Shown piece after piece: positions 24,452-33,307 of a stretch of 64,000 bases of DNA. Source of the stretch: Bacteroidota bacterium. Lineage in GTDB: Bacteria > Bacteroidota > Bacteroidia > Chitinophagales > Saprospiraceae. A model generated the notes under the pieces. It searched no databases. It saw only the letters and a list, made by a program, of their open reading frames with translations, and was not told the origin of the DNA. The stretch's first letter is position 1, and every line of letters begins with the position of its first letter. The stretch is taken from contig JANSWP010000027.1 of NCBI GenBank assembly GCA_024743405.1, positions 1 through 64,000 of the forward strand, read 5' to 3'. Made by a program: the position numbers and the translations under genes.

Positions 24452-26041
24452 CTAGCTAGACTTAATCGCAGATAAATAGTTGTTTAACTCCTCTTTAACC
24501 TTTGGAAATAAGAAGAATAGTCCAATCATATTTGGAAAAACTAAAGCTAAAATCATAGCATCAGAGAATCCCCAAATAGAAGACATATTAGCTGCGGCAC
24601 CAATTACTATAAAAATTAAGAAAAGTAATTTATAAGATAAGTCTGCAATTTTGCTTTTTCCAAAAAGGTATACCCATGCTTGTAAACCATAATAAGACCA
24701 GGAAATCATGGTTGAAACTGCAAATAAAACAATTGCGATAGTTAAAATATATGGAAACCAAGGAATGACAGATTCAAATGCCATAGAAGTTAAAACAGCT
24801 CCTTCAACTGCTTGTCCATCAATAACCACTGTACCTACTCCATAATCAAAAACACCAGCGCTGTTGTAAAAGATAATGACTAACGCAGTCATTGTGCAGA
24901 TTACCACTGTATCGATGAAGGGTTCTAATAAAGCCACTAATCCTTCTGAGGCAGGATAATTCGTTTTTACAGCAGAGTGTGCAATAGAGGCAGAACCTGC
25001 ACCTGCTTCATTGGAAAATGCAGCCCTTTGAAATCCTACAATAATAACCCCAAAGAATCCTCCGATTCCAGCTTCAGGAGTAAATGCACCTTTAAAAATT
25101 AATCCAAAAGCATCATCAATGAAACTAAAATTGCTGAAGATGATAAATAAACAAGCTCCAACATAAATGACTGCCATGAATGGAACAATTTTTTCAGTAA
25201 CAGACGCAATTCGTTTGATGCCACCAATGATTACAATTCCTACTAATACAGCTAATACAACTCCAATAATGGTACCTGCACTTCCTCCAGAGTATCCCAT
25301 TAGATTTGCCAATTGGGAAGCAGCTTGATTAGATTGAGCTGCATTACCTCCTCCAAATGAGGCACCAACACACAAGATGGCAAATATGGCAGCTAATGCT
25401 TTTCCAAGACCTGCAAATCCCTTTTCCTTCATACCTTTAGAAAGGTAATACATTGGTCCACCATAAACTGTCCCATCAGGACCAATATCTCTATAGGTGA
25501 CTCCTAATGTACATTCTACGAATTTTAGAGACATTCCGATCAGACCACAAATAATCATCCAAAAGGTGGCCCCAGGGCCTCCAAGAGCAATAGCCAAAGC
25601 TACCCCAGCAATATTACCTAATCCAACAGTACCAGAAACGGCAGTAGCCAAGGCTTGAAAATGATTGACTTCTCCAGAATGTCCTTCTTTTCGGATAGTA
25701 TCAGGAATATCACCATCTACCGTATGAATTGAAGGGGTTGTAACAGGGGTACTACCTTGTTCTATTTCATCATATTTGCCACGAACAACATTAAGTGAAA
25801 GAGGAAATTTTCGAATATTGATAAATCCAAAATACAACGTAAAAAAGGTAGCACCTACAACTAAAAGAATTAAAACGATAGGCACTCCAAAAATAGGGTA
25901 GAGAACCACACTTTGCCAAGCGTTAGAAATAGGTGTAAAGGCTTCATTAATCCGCTCATCTAAACCCATTGGCGCTTCCTGCGCAAACGTTAATAAAGGG
26001 ATAATAAAAATTGAGAAAATCGTCAGTAAGATCTTTTTCAT
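24452..26041 (-). CDS. Sodium:alanine symporter (AGCS family)
   Basis: Imports alanine or glycine with Na+. 529 residues, 10-11 transmembrane helices, preceded by a short N-terminal hydrophobic segment ending FAQEAP that may be a signal sequence. Family motifs: FQALATAVSGTVGLGNIAGV, ALGGPGATFWMIICGLIGM, TVYGGPMYYLSKGMKEKGF, FQRAAFSNEAGAGSASIAHS and ISWSYYGLQAW. Monocistronic by spacing; it has its own terminator and 334 bp upstream before the divergent sigma factor. Confidence 0.92.
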   Translation of the reverse strand: MKKILLTIFSIFIIPLLTFAQEAPMGLDERINEAFTPISNAWQSVVLYPIFGVPIVLILLVVGATFFTLYFGFINIRKFPLSLNVVRGKYDEIEQGSTPVTTPSIHTVDGDIPDTIRKEGHSGEVNHFQALATAVSGTVGLGNIAGVALAIALGGPGATFWMIICGLIGMSLKFVECTLGVTYRDIGPDGTVYGGPMYYLSKGMKEKGFAGLGKALAAIFAILCVGASFGGGNAAQSNQAASQLANLMGYSGGSAGTIIGVVLAVLVGIVIIGGIKRIASVTEKIVPFMAVIYVGACLFIIFSNFSFIDDAFGLIFKGAFTPEAGIGGFFGVIIVGFQRAAFSNEAGAGSASIAHSAVKTNYPASEGLVALLEPFIDTVVICTMTALVIIFYNSAGVFDYGVGTVVIDGQAVEGAVLTSMAFESVIPWFPYILTIAIVLFAVSTMISWSYYGLQAWVYLFGKSKIADLSYKLLFLIFIVIGAAANMSSIWGFSDAMILALVFPNMIGLFFLFPKVKEELNNYLSAIKSS

Positions 26042-26375
26042 AATTTGTACGTGAGAGATATTTAAAGAAAAGTTGTTTTTTGCCTTTTCCTTAAAAGAAA
26101 GATTTTAGTTAAATGTTTTGTGATAGTTACTTATAAAACAAGGCATTAAGGTAATCGCTTCTTTTAACTTGACAAAAAAAGTGGGATGTAAATTAGTGAT
26201 TGTGTTACAATACTTTTTTAACAATGATAATGTTAAGATGTCTATCAATGAAACATTTTCCTATTTTAGCCCAATCATTTGGCGCTATTTTCAGCCTATT
26301 GGTTTTAACGTCAATAAGCTGACAAAAATAACCTGAGTGTATTCTATCATTTATGCTAAATAGACCCTTAAATTA
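26042..26375. other. Divergent intergenic region
   Basis: 334 bp between the alanine symporter and the FecI-like sigma factor. It must hold the promoters of both. I see no clean TAnnTTTG box and no coding frame; only a short inverted pair (TTAACAATGATAATGTTAA near 26219-26237) stands out. Confidence 0.5.
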
Positions 26376-26966
26376 GTGGAAAATATAGACCACCACGATA
26401 AACAAATTTTAAAGTTATTAGTCAAGGATCCTGACCGAGCCATTGATTTACTATTTCGATCTTATTATTCTTTTTTGTGTAAATCAATATATCGAATTAT
26501 ACCCGATAAAAATAAAGTTGAAGATTTAGCTCAAGATGTGTTTTATGAAATCTGGCGAAAAAGAGACCATTTTCATATAAACACTTCTTTGAAAGCCTAT
26601 TTGCGTCGTGCTGGAATGAATAAAGCCTTAAACTTTATTAGAGACCAAAAGATAAAATGGGATGATGCAGAAGAGCTTAATTTTTTAGAAAGCGAAAATA
26701 TTGGAGCAAATGAAAAATTAGAGGCTAATGAACTACAAACAGAAATTGAGTTAGCAATAAATGATTTGCCAGAACGATGTCGGATCATATTTTCTTTAAG
26801 CCGATTCGAAGAAATGACTTATCAACAAATCGCAGATGAGTTGGGTATTTCAATAAAAACTGTTGAGAACCAAATTTCAAAGGCTTTGAAGGTTTTGAGG
26901 AAGAAATTGGGTCAGTATTTGTCAGTCGTATTACTTTTTGCAGTCTTGAGTTCATCTTTTTTTTAA
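26376..26966 (+). CDS. FecI-like ECF sigma factor
   Basis: 196 residues starting at GTG 26376. Region 2: AIDLLFRSYYSFLCKSI ... VEDLAQDVFYEIWRKR; region 4: AINDLPERCRIIFSLSRFEE, MTYQQIADELGISIKTVENQI. The C-terminus ends in a hydrophobic tail (YLSVVLLFAVLSSSFF), often seen in Bacteroidota FecI homologues. It is followed 52 bp later by the FecR gene and then the TonB receptor with an STN domain, the standard cell-surface-signalling set that responds to a ligand bound outside. Confidence 0.9.
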   Translation: MENIDHHDKQILKLLVKDPDRAIDLLFRSYYSFLCKSIYRIIPDKNKVEDLAQDVFYEIWRKRDHFHINTSLKAYLRRAGMNKALNFIRDQKIKWDDAEELNFLESENIGANEKLEANELQTEIELAINDLPERCRIIFSLSRFEEMTYQQIADELGISIKTVENQISKALKVLRKKLGQYLSVVLLFAVLSSSFF

Positions 26967-27018
26967 AAATGATCTCCATTGATAGGGGGAAGATTTTTTT
27001 ATTGTGTCCTTTGATTGA

Positions 27019-28002
27019 ATGTTATTTAGAAATTTGAAAAAAGTAGGAAAAAAAATAGCTTTGAAACAAAAATTAGGTTGGAAAAAATGGGCAAAACTAG
27101 CAGAAAAAGAGCTAGATAATCCTTTTCATAAGAAATTATGGGAAGCAAGCGATGCTTTTGGAAGTAGCTTTGAACCTGATGTAGAGGTTGGACTTTCTAG
27201 GTTTAAGCAAAGAATTGCCAAAGAACAAGGTCGAGTCGTTCCAATGAAATCTTCTTTCAGATGGATGAAAATTGCTGTCGCAGTTATTCTTCTATTGGGT
27301 GTTGGACTTTTTGCTAAAGAATATCTTAATTCAACTCCTGATTTTCAGGTGGTGGAAACAACGAATGCCAATACCAAAAGAATTAAGTTGACAGATGGTA
27401 CTGTTGTTTTTTTAAATGAAAATTCGAAATTGTTTTTTCCAAACAAATTTAATGGAGATTCAAGAATCGTAAAAGTAATAGGAGAAGCTTATTTTGAGGT
27501 AGCTAAAAATCCAAATCAACCATTTATGATTGAATCTGAAAATGGTTTGGTAAAGGTTTTAGGAACGGCCTTTAATTTTCGATCCGTTGATTCAGAAAAT
27601 TTTGAGGAATTGACAGTGGAGCATGGCAAAGTAGCTTTTTCCTCTAAAATCGGTAAAGAATCTGTTAGAATTATAAAGACTCAAAAAGCAATTTTAAATA
27701 AAGAAACTGGTGAAATTTCAGTTTTGGATGATCAAAAACTCAATGCTTTGGCTTGGAAGACAAAGAAATTATCCTTTAAAAAAGAAAATTTAGGCAATGT
27801 TTTCAAGCATTTAAAAAGAATATGTAAAGTGGAATTCAACGTAGAAAATGAATCTATTTTTGATTGTTCATATACTGTTACATTTCCGGTGCAAAATATT
27901 GAATCTGCTTTAAAGTCATTAGAAGTTGCTTCAAATAATCAATTAACATTCGAAAGAATGAAGGATGGGAATTATAAAGTTTTTGGAAGTACTTGCAATT
28001 AA
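27019..28002 (+). CDS. FecR-family anti-sigma factor
   Basis: 327 residues. Cytoplasmic N-terminus, transmembrane helix at ~83-99 (MKIAVAVILLLGVGLFA), then a periplasmic FecR domain at ~112-215 (TKRIKLTDGTVVFLNENSKL, GEAYFEVAKN, VKVLGTAFNFRS, VEHGKVAF) and a C-terminal DUF4974/secretin-like domain at ~250-320 (LGNVFKHLKRICKVEF ... IESALKSLEVAS). It should hold the sigma factor encoded just upstream and receive the signal from the receptor's STN domain. A strong terminator follows its stop codon. Confidence 0.92.
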   Translation: MLFRNLKKVGKKIALKQKLGWKKWAKLAEKELDNPFHKKLWEASDAFGSSFEPDVEVGLSRFKQRIAKEQGRVVPMKSSFRWMKIAVAVILLLGVGLFAKEYLNSTPDFQVVETTNANTKRIKLTDGTVVFLNENSKLFFPNKFNGDSRIVKVIGEAYFEVAKNPNQPFMIESENGLVKVLGTAFNFRSVDSENFEELTVEHGKVAFSSKIGKESVRIIKTQKAILNKETGEISVLDDQKLNALAWKTKKLSFKKENLGNVFKHLKRICKVEFNVENESIFDCSYTVTFPVQNIESALKSLEVASNNQLTFERMKDGNYKVFGSTCN

Positions 28003-28020
28003 TCCCATTGCCTAAAATGA

Positions 28021-28054
28021 AAAGCCCTCAGCTAGAAAGTTGAGGGCTTTTTTT
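28021..28054 (+). terminator. Terminator after fecR
   Basis: AAAGCCCTCA (28021-28030) / TGAGGGCTTT (28041-28050), extended inward to about 13 bp, followed by T7. It lies 18 bp after the FecR stop codon. Its T-run is shared with the -33 box of the receptor promoter. Confidence 0.88.
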
Positions 28055-28082
28055 GTGCCTGCCTGAAATAAAATTACCTTTG
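28052..28082 (+). promoter_or_regulatory. Consensus Bacteroidota promoter of the TonB receptor
   Basis: TTTG (28052-28055), exactly 19 nt, TACCTTTG (28075-28082): a full match to the phylum's housekeeping promoter. It starts inside the T-run of the fecR terminator and lies 19 bp upstream of the receptor ATG. The receptor should therefore be expressed independently of fecIR read-through. Confidence 0.85.
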
Positions 28083-28101
28083 GAATGCCTGACATTATGA
28101 T

Positions 28102-30780
28102 ATGAAACAAAATTATTTATTCACATTTCTCTTTTCTATTTTTTCATTTTTGCTTCATGCTCAATCAACACTTGAAGTTACCCTTGATTTTAATGTGGAA
28201 AATTTATCTCTTGAGGATGCTTTATTCGAATTAATTGACCAATCTGAAGTGAATATTACTTTTAATAACGATCTATTACCTTCCAATAAAACCTTCAATT
28301 TAAGGTTACAAAATGCTTCTGTTGGCACTATTTTGAAGGAATTACTTAAAGGAACTAATTTGAGCTTCCGAACGATTGAGAACCAAATAGCCATTTTTGA
28401 AAGGAAAAATGTAAGACCTCAAAGGAAATTTATTATAAGTGGGTTTATTGAAAATGCTGAATCTGGGGAAAGAATAATAGGCGCGGGTGTTTATGATAAC
28501 AAGACTAAAATAGGGGTTTATTCCAATGAATATGGTTTTTTTAGTTTGACCTTACCAGAAGGAGAGGTTGAATTGACGGCTGCATATCTTGGGTATCAAA
28601 ATTTTTCTGATACACTTCAGTTAACTTCAAATACACTTATTAACCTATCACTCCAGCCTACCTACTTACAAGAAATTGTAGTGCAGGAAAAAAATGATAC
28701 CCTAATCATCGCTACTCCAGATTTAAATACGGATATTTTCAGTATTGAAAATGTTCAAAAGATGCCGAGCCTTGGAGGTGAATCTGATGTTATTCGAATG
28801 GTTCATTTAATGCCTGGGATTCAGGTTGGTTCGGATGGAGTAGGAGGGATTTCTGTGAGAGGCGGTGATGTAGATCAAAATCTATTTTTGTTGGATGGTG
28901 TGCCTGTTTATAACCCTTACCATGCAATAGGGATCTATTCTATTTTTAATTCGAATGCCATTCGGAGTGCAAAATTGATCCGTGGACCATTCCCAGCGAA
29001 ATATGGAGGGCGAATATCTTCTGTATTAGATATTCAAACGAAGGAAGGAAATATGAAGGAGTCTCAGGTAGAAATGGACTTAGGTTTGACTTCTCTTAAA
29101 TTATCAGTTCAGGGACCTTTAAAAAAAGATAAAAGTTCTTTTTTTATTTCTGGTCGACAAGCATTGTTTCAATTATATAGTGTACCCATTAGTACCCGAA
29201 TTCGAGAGGCAGATGGCAATGATGGTTTTATTAGTTATTCTTTTTTTGATCTTAATATTAAAGTGAATCAGAAACTTTCAGAGAAGGATCATTTGTATGC
29301 GAGTTATTATAAAGGTAGTGATAGTTTTGTCGATAATAATGGCTTAGAGTTTTTTAGTCAACCTGATACAACCGTATTTTTTATTGATGATGAAGAGATT
29401 TTTTGGGGAAATGAAATCGCTTCCCTTCGATGGAATCATGTTTTTAATCAAAAACTTTTTGCGAATACGACCTTTATGTTGAGTCGATATTTTTATGAAG
29501 CCCAAAATAAAGTTTCCATTCAGGTTCAGAAAGATGGGGATCCTGTAGCGTCTAGAGCGGGTTTTATAAAATCAGAAAGCAATAATCGAGATCTTTCTGG
29601 TAAAATTGATTTTGATTATCAGTTAAATGAAAATCATTTTATTGAATTTGGACTAAACGCGATTTATCACCGATTTCAATTAATTTTGATTCAATTGGAT
29701 GAAAGGGTCTTTCCGATGCAGACGACTTTAGATACCATTGGAAATAGTGATCGAAATTCATTGGATTCTTATGAATTCGATACGTATGTGCAAGATAATT
29801 GGAATCTGGGAGAAAAATGGAATGCGAATATTGGACTAAGGGTCTCTGCAATGGGAAACTTTAATAAAACCTATTATTCCTTGCAACCTCGGTTTCAAAT
29901 AGCATATACGCCCAATCCAATATGGGCGTTTTCAGCGGCAGCTGGAAGGATGACTCAACATTTACATTTATTAAGTCCATCTAATAATATTAGTGGTTTA
30001 CCCAAAGATCTATGGGTAAATTCTACTGATAAGGTGAAGCCTCAACAATCTTGGCAATTTGTGATTGGCTTACAAAAAAAATTTCGAGGCAATATAGAAT
30101 TGAAGCTTGATGGTTATTATAAGTATGTAGATAATTTGATCAACTTTAATAATGTTTCTCTTGATAATGAGTTGAATTCCAAAAATTGGGATTCCCAAGT
30201 ATTTGAAGGACGTGGTTGGTCTTATGGCAGTGAGCTTTTTCTACAAAAACAAGGAACCAAGTTTTTAGCTTGGATTAGTTATACACTTTCATGGTCTAAG
30301 AGGCAATTTTCAGAAGAAATAAATCGAGGGAGGGCATATCCGTTTCGCCTTGATAGACGGCATAATTTCAACACGGCATTTCTGTATAAATTGAATGAAA
30401 AAATTGAATTTTCTGCAAATTGGCTCTATGCTTCCGGTAGTGCATTGACTTATCCAACTCAGTCCGCTTGGTATTATTTACCGCAAACTCAAGATTTTCC
30501 ATATCAAACCATTTTTTCGTATAACATTGCAAATTCAAAAAATAATGCCCGATTTAAGCCCTATCATCGACTAGATTTAGCATTAAATCTTAATTTTAAA
30601 GTTAGGAAACTTCATTACCTTTTAAAGCTTGGTGTTTACAATACTTATGTGAGACTGAACCCAGTATATGCTGATTTTAATGAACAATTTTCTCCAGAAA
30701 TTGGAATTGAAAGAGAAGAAAAACAAGTTAGTTTATTACCAATATTCCCATCATTAAGACTCCATATTCGATTCTTGTAA
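28102..30780 (+). CDS. TonB-dependent receptor with STN signalling domain
   Basis: 892 residues. Signal peptide (1-20), STN/secretin-N domain at ~25-95 (LSLEDALFELIDQSEVNI ... VGTILKELLKGTNLSF), carboxypeptidase-regulatory-like domain at ~110-190 (GFIENAESGERIIGAGVYD), plug at ~205-300 (GVGGISVRGGDVDQNLFLLDG) and a 22-strand barrel to the C-terminus (ends SLRLHIRFL). The STN domain is what contacts a FecR protein, and fecIR lie just upstream. Substrate is unknown; the partner lipoprotein is DUF4249, not SusD, so a polysaccharide system is not implied. Confidence 0.92.
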   Translation: MKQNYLFTFLFSIFSFLLHAQSTLEVTLDFNVENLSLEDALFELIDQSEVNITFNNDLLPSNKTFNLRLQNASVGTILKELLKGTNLSFRTIENQIAIFERKNVRPQRKFIISGFIENAESGERIIGAGVYDNKTKIGVYSNEYGFFSLTLPEGEVELTAAYLGYQNFSDTLQLTSNTLINLSLQPTYLQEIVVQEKNDTLIIATPDLNTDIFSIENVQKMPSLGGESDVIRMVHLMPGIQVGSDGVGGISVRGGDVDQNLFLLDGVPVYNPYHAIGIYSIFNSNAIRSAKLIRGPFPAKYGGRISSVLDIQTKEGNMKESQVEMDLGLTSLKLSVQGPLKKDKSSFFISGRQALFQLYSVPISTRIREADGNDGFISYSFFDLNIKVNQKLSEKDHLYASYYKGSDSFVDNNGLEFFSQPDTTVFFIDDEEIFWGNEIASLRWNHVFNQKLFANTTFMLSRYFYEAQNKVSIQVQKDGDPVASRAGFIKSESNNRDLSGKIDFDYQLNENHFIEFGLNAIYHRFQLILIQLDERVFPMQTTLDTIGNSDRNSLDSYEFDTYVQDNWNLGEKWNANIGLRVSAMGNFNKTYYSLQPRFQIAYTPNPIWAFSAAAGRMTQHLHLLSPSNNISGLPKDLWVNSTDKVKPQQSWQFVIGLQKKFRGNIELKLDGYYKYVDNLINFNNVSLDNELNSKNWDSQVFEGRGWSYGSELFLQKQGTKFLAWISYTLSWSKRQFSEEINRGRAYPFRLDRRHNFNTAFLYKLNEKIEFSANWLYASGSALTYPTQSAWYYLPQTQDFPYQTIFSYNIANSKNNARFKPYHRLDLALNLNFKVRKLHYLLKLGVYNTYVRLNPVYADFNEQFSPEIGIEREEKQVSLLPIFPSLRLHIRFL

Positions 30781-30849
30781 TAATATATAAAGGTTTGTTC
30801 TATAAATTGCAAAATTTTATTGCGACCTTTGGGAGGTTATCGTAAAAAA

Positions 30850-31803
30850 ATGGATATGAAGCTTATTTACAAACTACTTGTCGTTTTATTGGGAGTCTCT
30901 TTTTGGACTTGTGAGCAGCCGCTTGATATCAACATAGATCGGGCTGATCCACAAATTATTGTTCAAAGTAATTTTTCCGAAAACCATGTATTACAAGTCG
31001 TAGTCCAAAAAACAGAAGAGTTTTCCTCCAATTTTTTCACCACTATTATCACCAACGCTGTAGTTCAAGTTTATGATGGTGAAACTTTCATTGAGACATT
31101 AGAGTTGATTCAAGTGCTTGACGATGAGTCTATTCCTCCATACTATCAATCCGTATTTTTCACACCCTCAGTTGGTATTGCTTATACTATTAAAGTCGAA
31201 GTTCCTGGTTTTGAGTCTATATTTGCAACTAGTGCTATTCCAATGGGGGCAAATTTAGGAGATGTTAGTTTCAATAATCAAACTGAATCAATTGAAGGAG
31301 GATTAGAATCTATAAGTTTTGAGGTAGGAATGGGGTTTGATGATCCTAAAGGCATAGCAAATTACTACCATATCCTTTTTATTCAAGAAGTTACAGCTTA
31401 TCAAATAAATCTTCAAGGAGATACAATATTAGAAAATACAACAATTATTGACCCTCAAAATCTTCAAATTGACCCTATAAATGGAGATATTACAATGATT
31501 AAGTTTACTGATAATCGTAGCTTTTTAATAAACGACGAGTTTTTTGATGGGCAACAAATTTCAATTCCATTTAAAGGCAAATTCATTTACGATCCGAATA
31601 AATTTATACTTAAACCTTTCAAAGTTGAATTTAGAACTGTAACTAGAGACTATTATTTGTATCATACCAGTTTTGCAAAAAATAGTCAATCTGGTAGTGA
31701 CCCATTTTCTGGGCCAGTAGTTATTCATAATAATGTGAAGGGAGGCAGTGGTTTATTTTCAGGTTATGACACAACCATCACAGAATTTGATATTACTAAC
31801 TAA
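30850..31803 (+). CDS. DUF4249 lipoprotein, partner of the TonB receptor
   Basis: About 317 residues from ATG 30850 (a TTG 30 bp upstream extends the frame but spoils the signal peptide; ATG 30856 is also possible). Lipobox in LLGVSFWTC, then the typical DUF4249 start: EQPLDINIDRADPQIIVQS and NFSENHVLQVVVQKTEEF. Beta-rich throughout. DUF4249 genes regularly follow STN-type TonB receptors in Bacteroidota; the function is unknown but presumably ligand capture at the surface. It is the last gene of the locus and has a strong terminator. Confidence 0.85.
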   Translation: MDMKLIYKLLVVLLGVSFWTCEQPLDINIDRADPQIIVQSNFSENHVLQVVVQKTEEFSSNFFTTIITNAVVQVYDGETFIETLELIQVLDDESIPPYYQSVFFTPSVGIAYTIKVEVPGFESIFATSAIPMGANLGDVSFNNQTESIEGGLESISFEVGMGFDDPKGIANYYHILFIQEVTAYQINLQGDTILENTTIIDPQNLQIDPINGDITMIKFTDNRSFLINDEFFDGQQISIPFKGKFIYDPNKFILKPFKVEFRTVTRDYYLYHTSFAKNSQSGSDPFSGPVVIHNNVKGGSGLFSGYDTTITEFDITN

Positions 31804-31822
31804 TAGATATTAAAGGATAGTA

Positions 31823-31867
31823 AGTAAAAGCCCAAATTTCTCTCGGAGTTTGGGCTTTTACTTTTTG
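31823..31867 (+). terminator. Terminator of the TonB receptor/DUF4249 transcript
   Basis: AGTAAAAGCCCAAA (31823-31836) pairs perfectly with TTTGGGCTTTTACT (31849-31862), followed by T5. It lies 20 bp after the DUF4249 stop. Confidence 0.85.
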
Positions 31868-31876
31868 ATAAGTTTA

Positions 31877-32036
31877 GGGAGTAGGAAACAAATAACCGAC
31901 CCATTTCACTTGCTCTTTTTCCTTCATTTTTCGTTAAAAATACTCATCATAACTATGGGTATGTCTGCGTTTTTTGCCTCGACTAAAGAAAAAATAGCTG
32001 TGCAAAATTTGGGTACCTTATTTATTTCCTACTCCG
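31877..32036 (-). repeat. 160-bp MITE (family beta), copy B
   Basis: Inverted copy of the element at 13682-13841, exactly the same length. Left end GGGAGTAGGAAACAAATAAC, right end TTTATTTCCTACTCCG. TTA duplications at 31874-31876 and 32037-32039. Shares GAGGCAAAAAACGCAGACAT and GAGTATTTTTAACG with copy A. It inserted directly after the DUF4249 terminator. The apparent 100-codon frame across it is not a gene. Confidence 0.85.
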
Positions 32037-32039
32037 TTA

Positions 32040-32379
32040 TATGGAACGCTGACAAAATGAATATAGATTTTTGCCTCCTTCATTTTTTCTTTAAAAGTAC
32101 CCGAATGAACAAGGGCTCTACCTACGTTTTCGCCTCCTTAAATGAAAAATAACGGACTCAAAGAATGTAAATTTATCCGATCCGATTTCCTATTAGGTAT
32201 CACATATTCTTTTAAATCAAAAAAAAATATAAAAAAATTCTTTCTAAGTAGGGGGGGACTTTCATTTTTGTGTCAATTAGATTACAGATACGAAATTAAA
32301 TCTAAGAGACCGTATCCATTAAACATAATTGAGAGAGACATATTGAAAAAAATTATTAACGCATCCAAAATTCATTGTT
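32040..32379. other. Gene-free region, probably further repeat debris
   Basis: 340 bp before the Crp/Fnr gene. 32070-32150 contains two similar motifs (TTTGCCTCCTTCATTTTTT and TTTCGCCTCCTTAAATGAAA) recalling the beta MITE core, but no terminal repeats or duplications could be fixed. An 84-codon frame at 32142-32396 overlaps the regulator start and looks random. No convincing promoter box was found. Confidence 0.4.
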
Positions 32380-33066
32380 ATGACTTTAGTCAGTAATCCT
32401 ACTACTTCCTTTCTTAGTAACTTTCCATTATTTCAATTGCTTAATGAGGACGAGAAATATCATCTAGAATCAAGGTTTGAGAAAAAAATAAAACCCAAAT
32501 ACAGTTATATTTATTTGCCAGATGAGCCATCTGATACCATTTATTTTTTGGCAAAGGGAACTATAAAAATAGGAACCCACTCAGATGATGGAAAAGAAGT
32601 GATTAAATCATTAATTCATCCAACCGCCATGTTTGGAGAGCTAGGGTTAATTGGTGAAAAAAAGCGTCAGGATTTTGCTCAAGCACTTAAAGAGGAGGTA
32701 ACACTTTATACTTTAAAAGTAGAGGATTTCAAGAAATTGATGCGTTCAAATTATGGGCTGTGTGATCGCGTTATGCAATTGTTTGGGTCTAGGTTATTAC
32801 GCGCAGAAAATAAATTGGAATCTTTAATTTTTAAAGATGCTAGAACCAGAATTATTGATTTTATAAAAGACTCTGTAATAGCAAGAGGTCGTCGTATTGG
32901 CTACGAAATGTTATTAAAACACTCTCTAACTCATCAAGATATTGCTAATATTACTTGTACTTCGCGTCAAACCGTAACATTAGTATTGAATGAATTGCGA
33001 AAGTCAGATTTGATTTATTTTAACAGAGGAAAAATTTTGGTTCGTGATATGGCTAAACTAGCTTAA
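32380..33066 (+). CDS. Crp/Fnr-family transcription regulator
   Basis: 228 residues. Cyclic-nucleotide-binding-like beta-roll at ~15-125 (IYLPDEPSDTIYFLAKGTIKIG, MFGELGLIGEKKRQDFAQA), a long dimer helix at ~130-150, and a winged helix-turn-helix at ~180-215 (LTHQDIANITCTSRQTVTLVLNE, read as two runs). No Cys cluster for an Fe-S centre is seen near the N-terminus, so it is not a classical Fnr. The effector is unknown. No neighbouring gene suggests its regulon; a terminator hairpin lies ~100 bp downstream. Confidence 0.88.
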   Translation: MTLVSNPTTSFLSNFPLFQLLNEDEKYHLESRFEKKIKPKYSYIYLPDEPSDTIYFLAKGTIKIGTHSDDGKEVIKSLIHPTAMFGELGLIGEKKRQDFAQALKEEVTLYTLKVEDFKKLMRSNYGLCDRVMQLFGSRLLRAENKLESLIFKDARTRIIDFIKDSVIARGRRIGYEMLLKHSLTHQDIANITCTSRQTVTLVLNELRKSDLIYFNRGKILVRDMAKLA

Positions 33067-33163
33067 TTAAAGGTTTTTTTTTGTATTGTGTACTCAATTT
33101 GATTTATTAAATATACGTTCTATAAAAATAAGTTTTTTCAAAAGTGTGTTCTCGAAATTAGAG

Positions 33164-33195
33164 ATGGCTGTCAATTCATTTTGACAGCCATTTTT
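33164..33195 (+). terminator. Terminator downstream of the Crp/Fnr gene
   Basis: ATGGCTGTCAA (33164-33174) / TTGACAGCCAT (33181-33191), perfect 11-bp stem, 6-nt loop, followed by TTTTT. Confidence 0.75.
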
Positions 33196-33232
33196 ATTGA
33201 TTTTGTGCCAATGCAGAGAAACTAGATCATAA

Positions 33233-33262
33233 GTGCAACTTAATTCTGTCCAAGAACTTATT
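33233..33262 (+). repeat. Lone IS630-type terminal repeat
   Basis: AACTTAATTCTGTCCAAG matches the right end of the IS630 element at 3961-3978 (AACTTATTTCTGTCCAAG) with one mismatch, and the flanks are also similar. No transposase is nearby, so this is a relic end or part of a small non-autonomous derivative. It lies 45 bp upstream of the 4-TM protein start. Confidence 0.6.
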
Positions 33263-33307
33263 TCGTTAATTTTAAGTTTTTGAGCCAAAGCTCATCTTCA
33301 TAAATTT

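Noticed and set aside
31850-32152. A 100-codon plus-strand frame after the DUF4249 gene
   Set aside because: It lies mostly inside the 160-bp beta MITE and its flanking repeat debris; composition is not protein-like.
32142-32396. An 84-codon frame before the Crp/Fnr gene
   Set aside because: It overlaps the regulator start, has a random, Lys/Ser/Phe-rich composition and no recognisable domain.
33094-33288. A 64-codon minus-strand frame
   Set aside because: It runs through the Crp terminator hairpin and the lone IS630 end, so it is chance coding.
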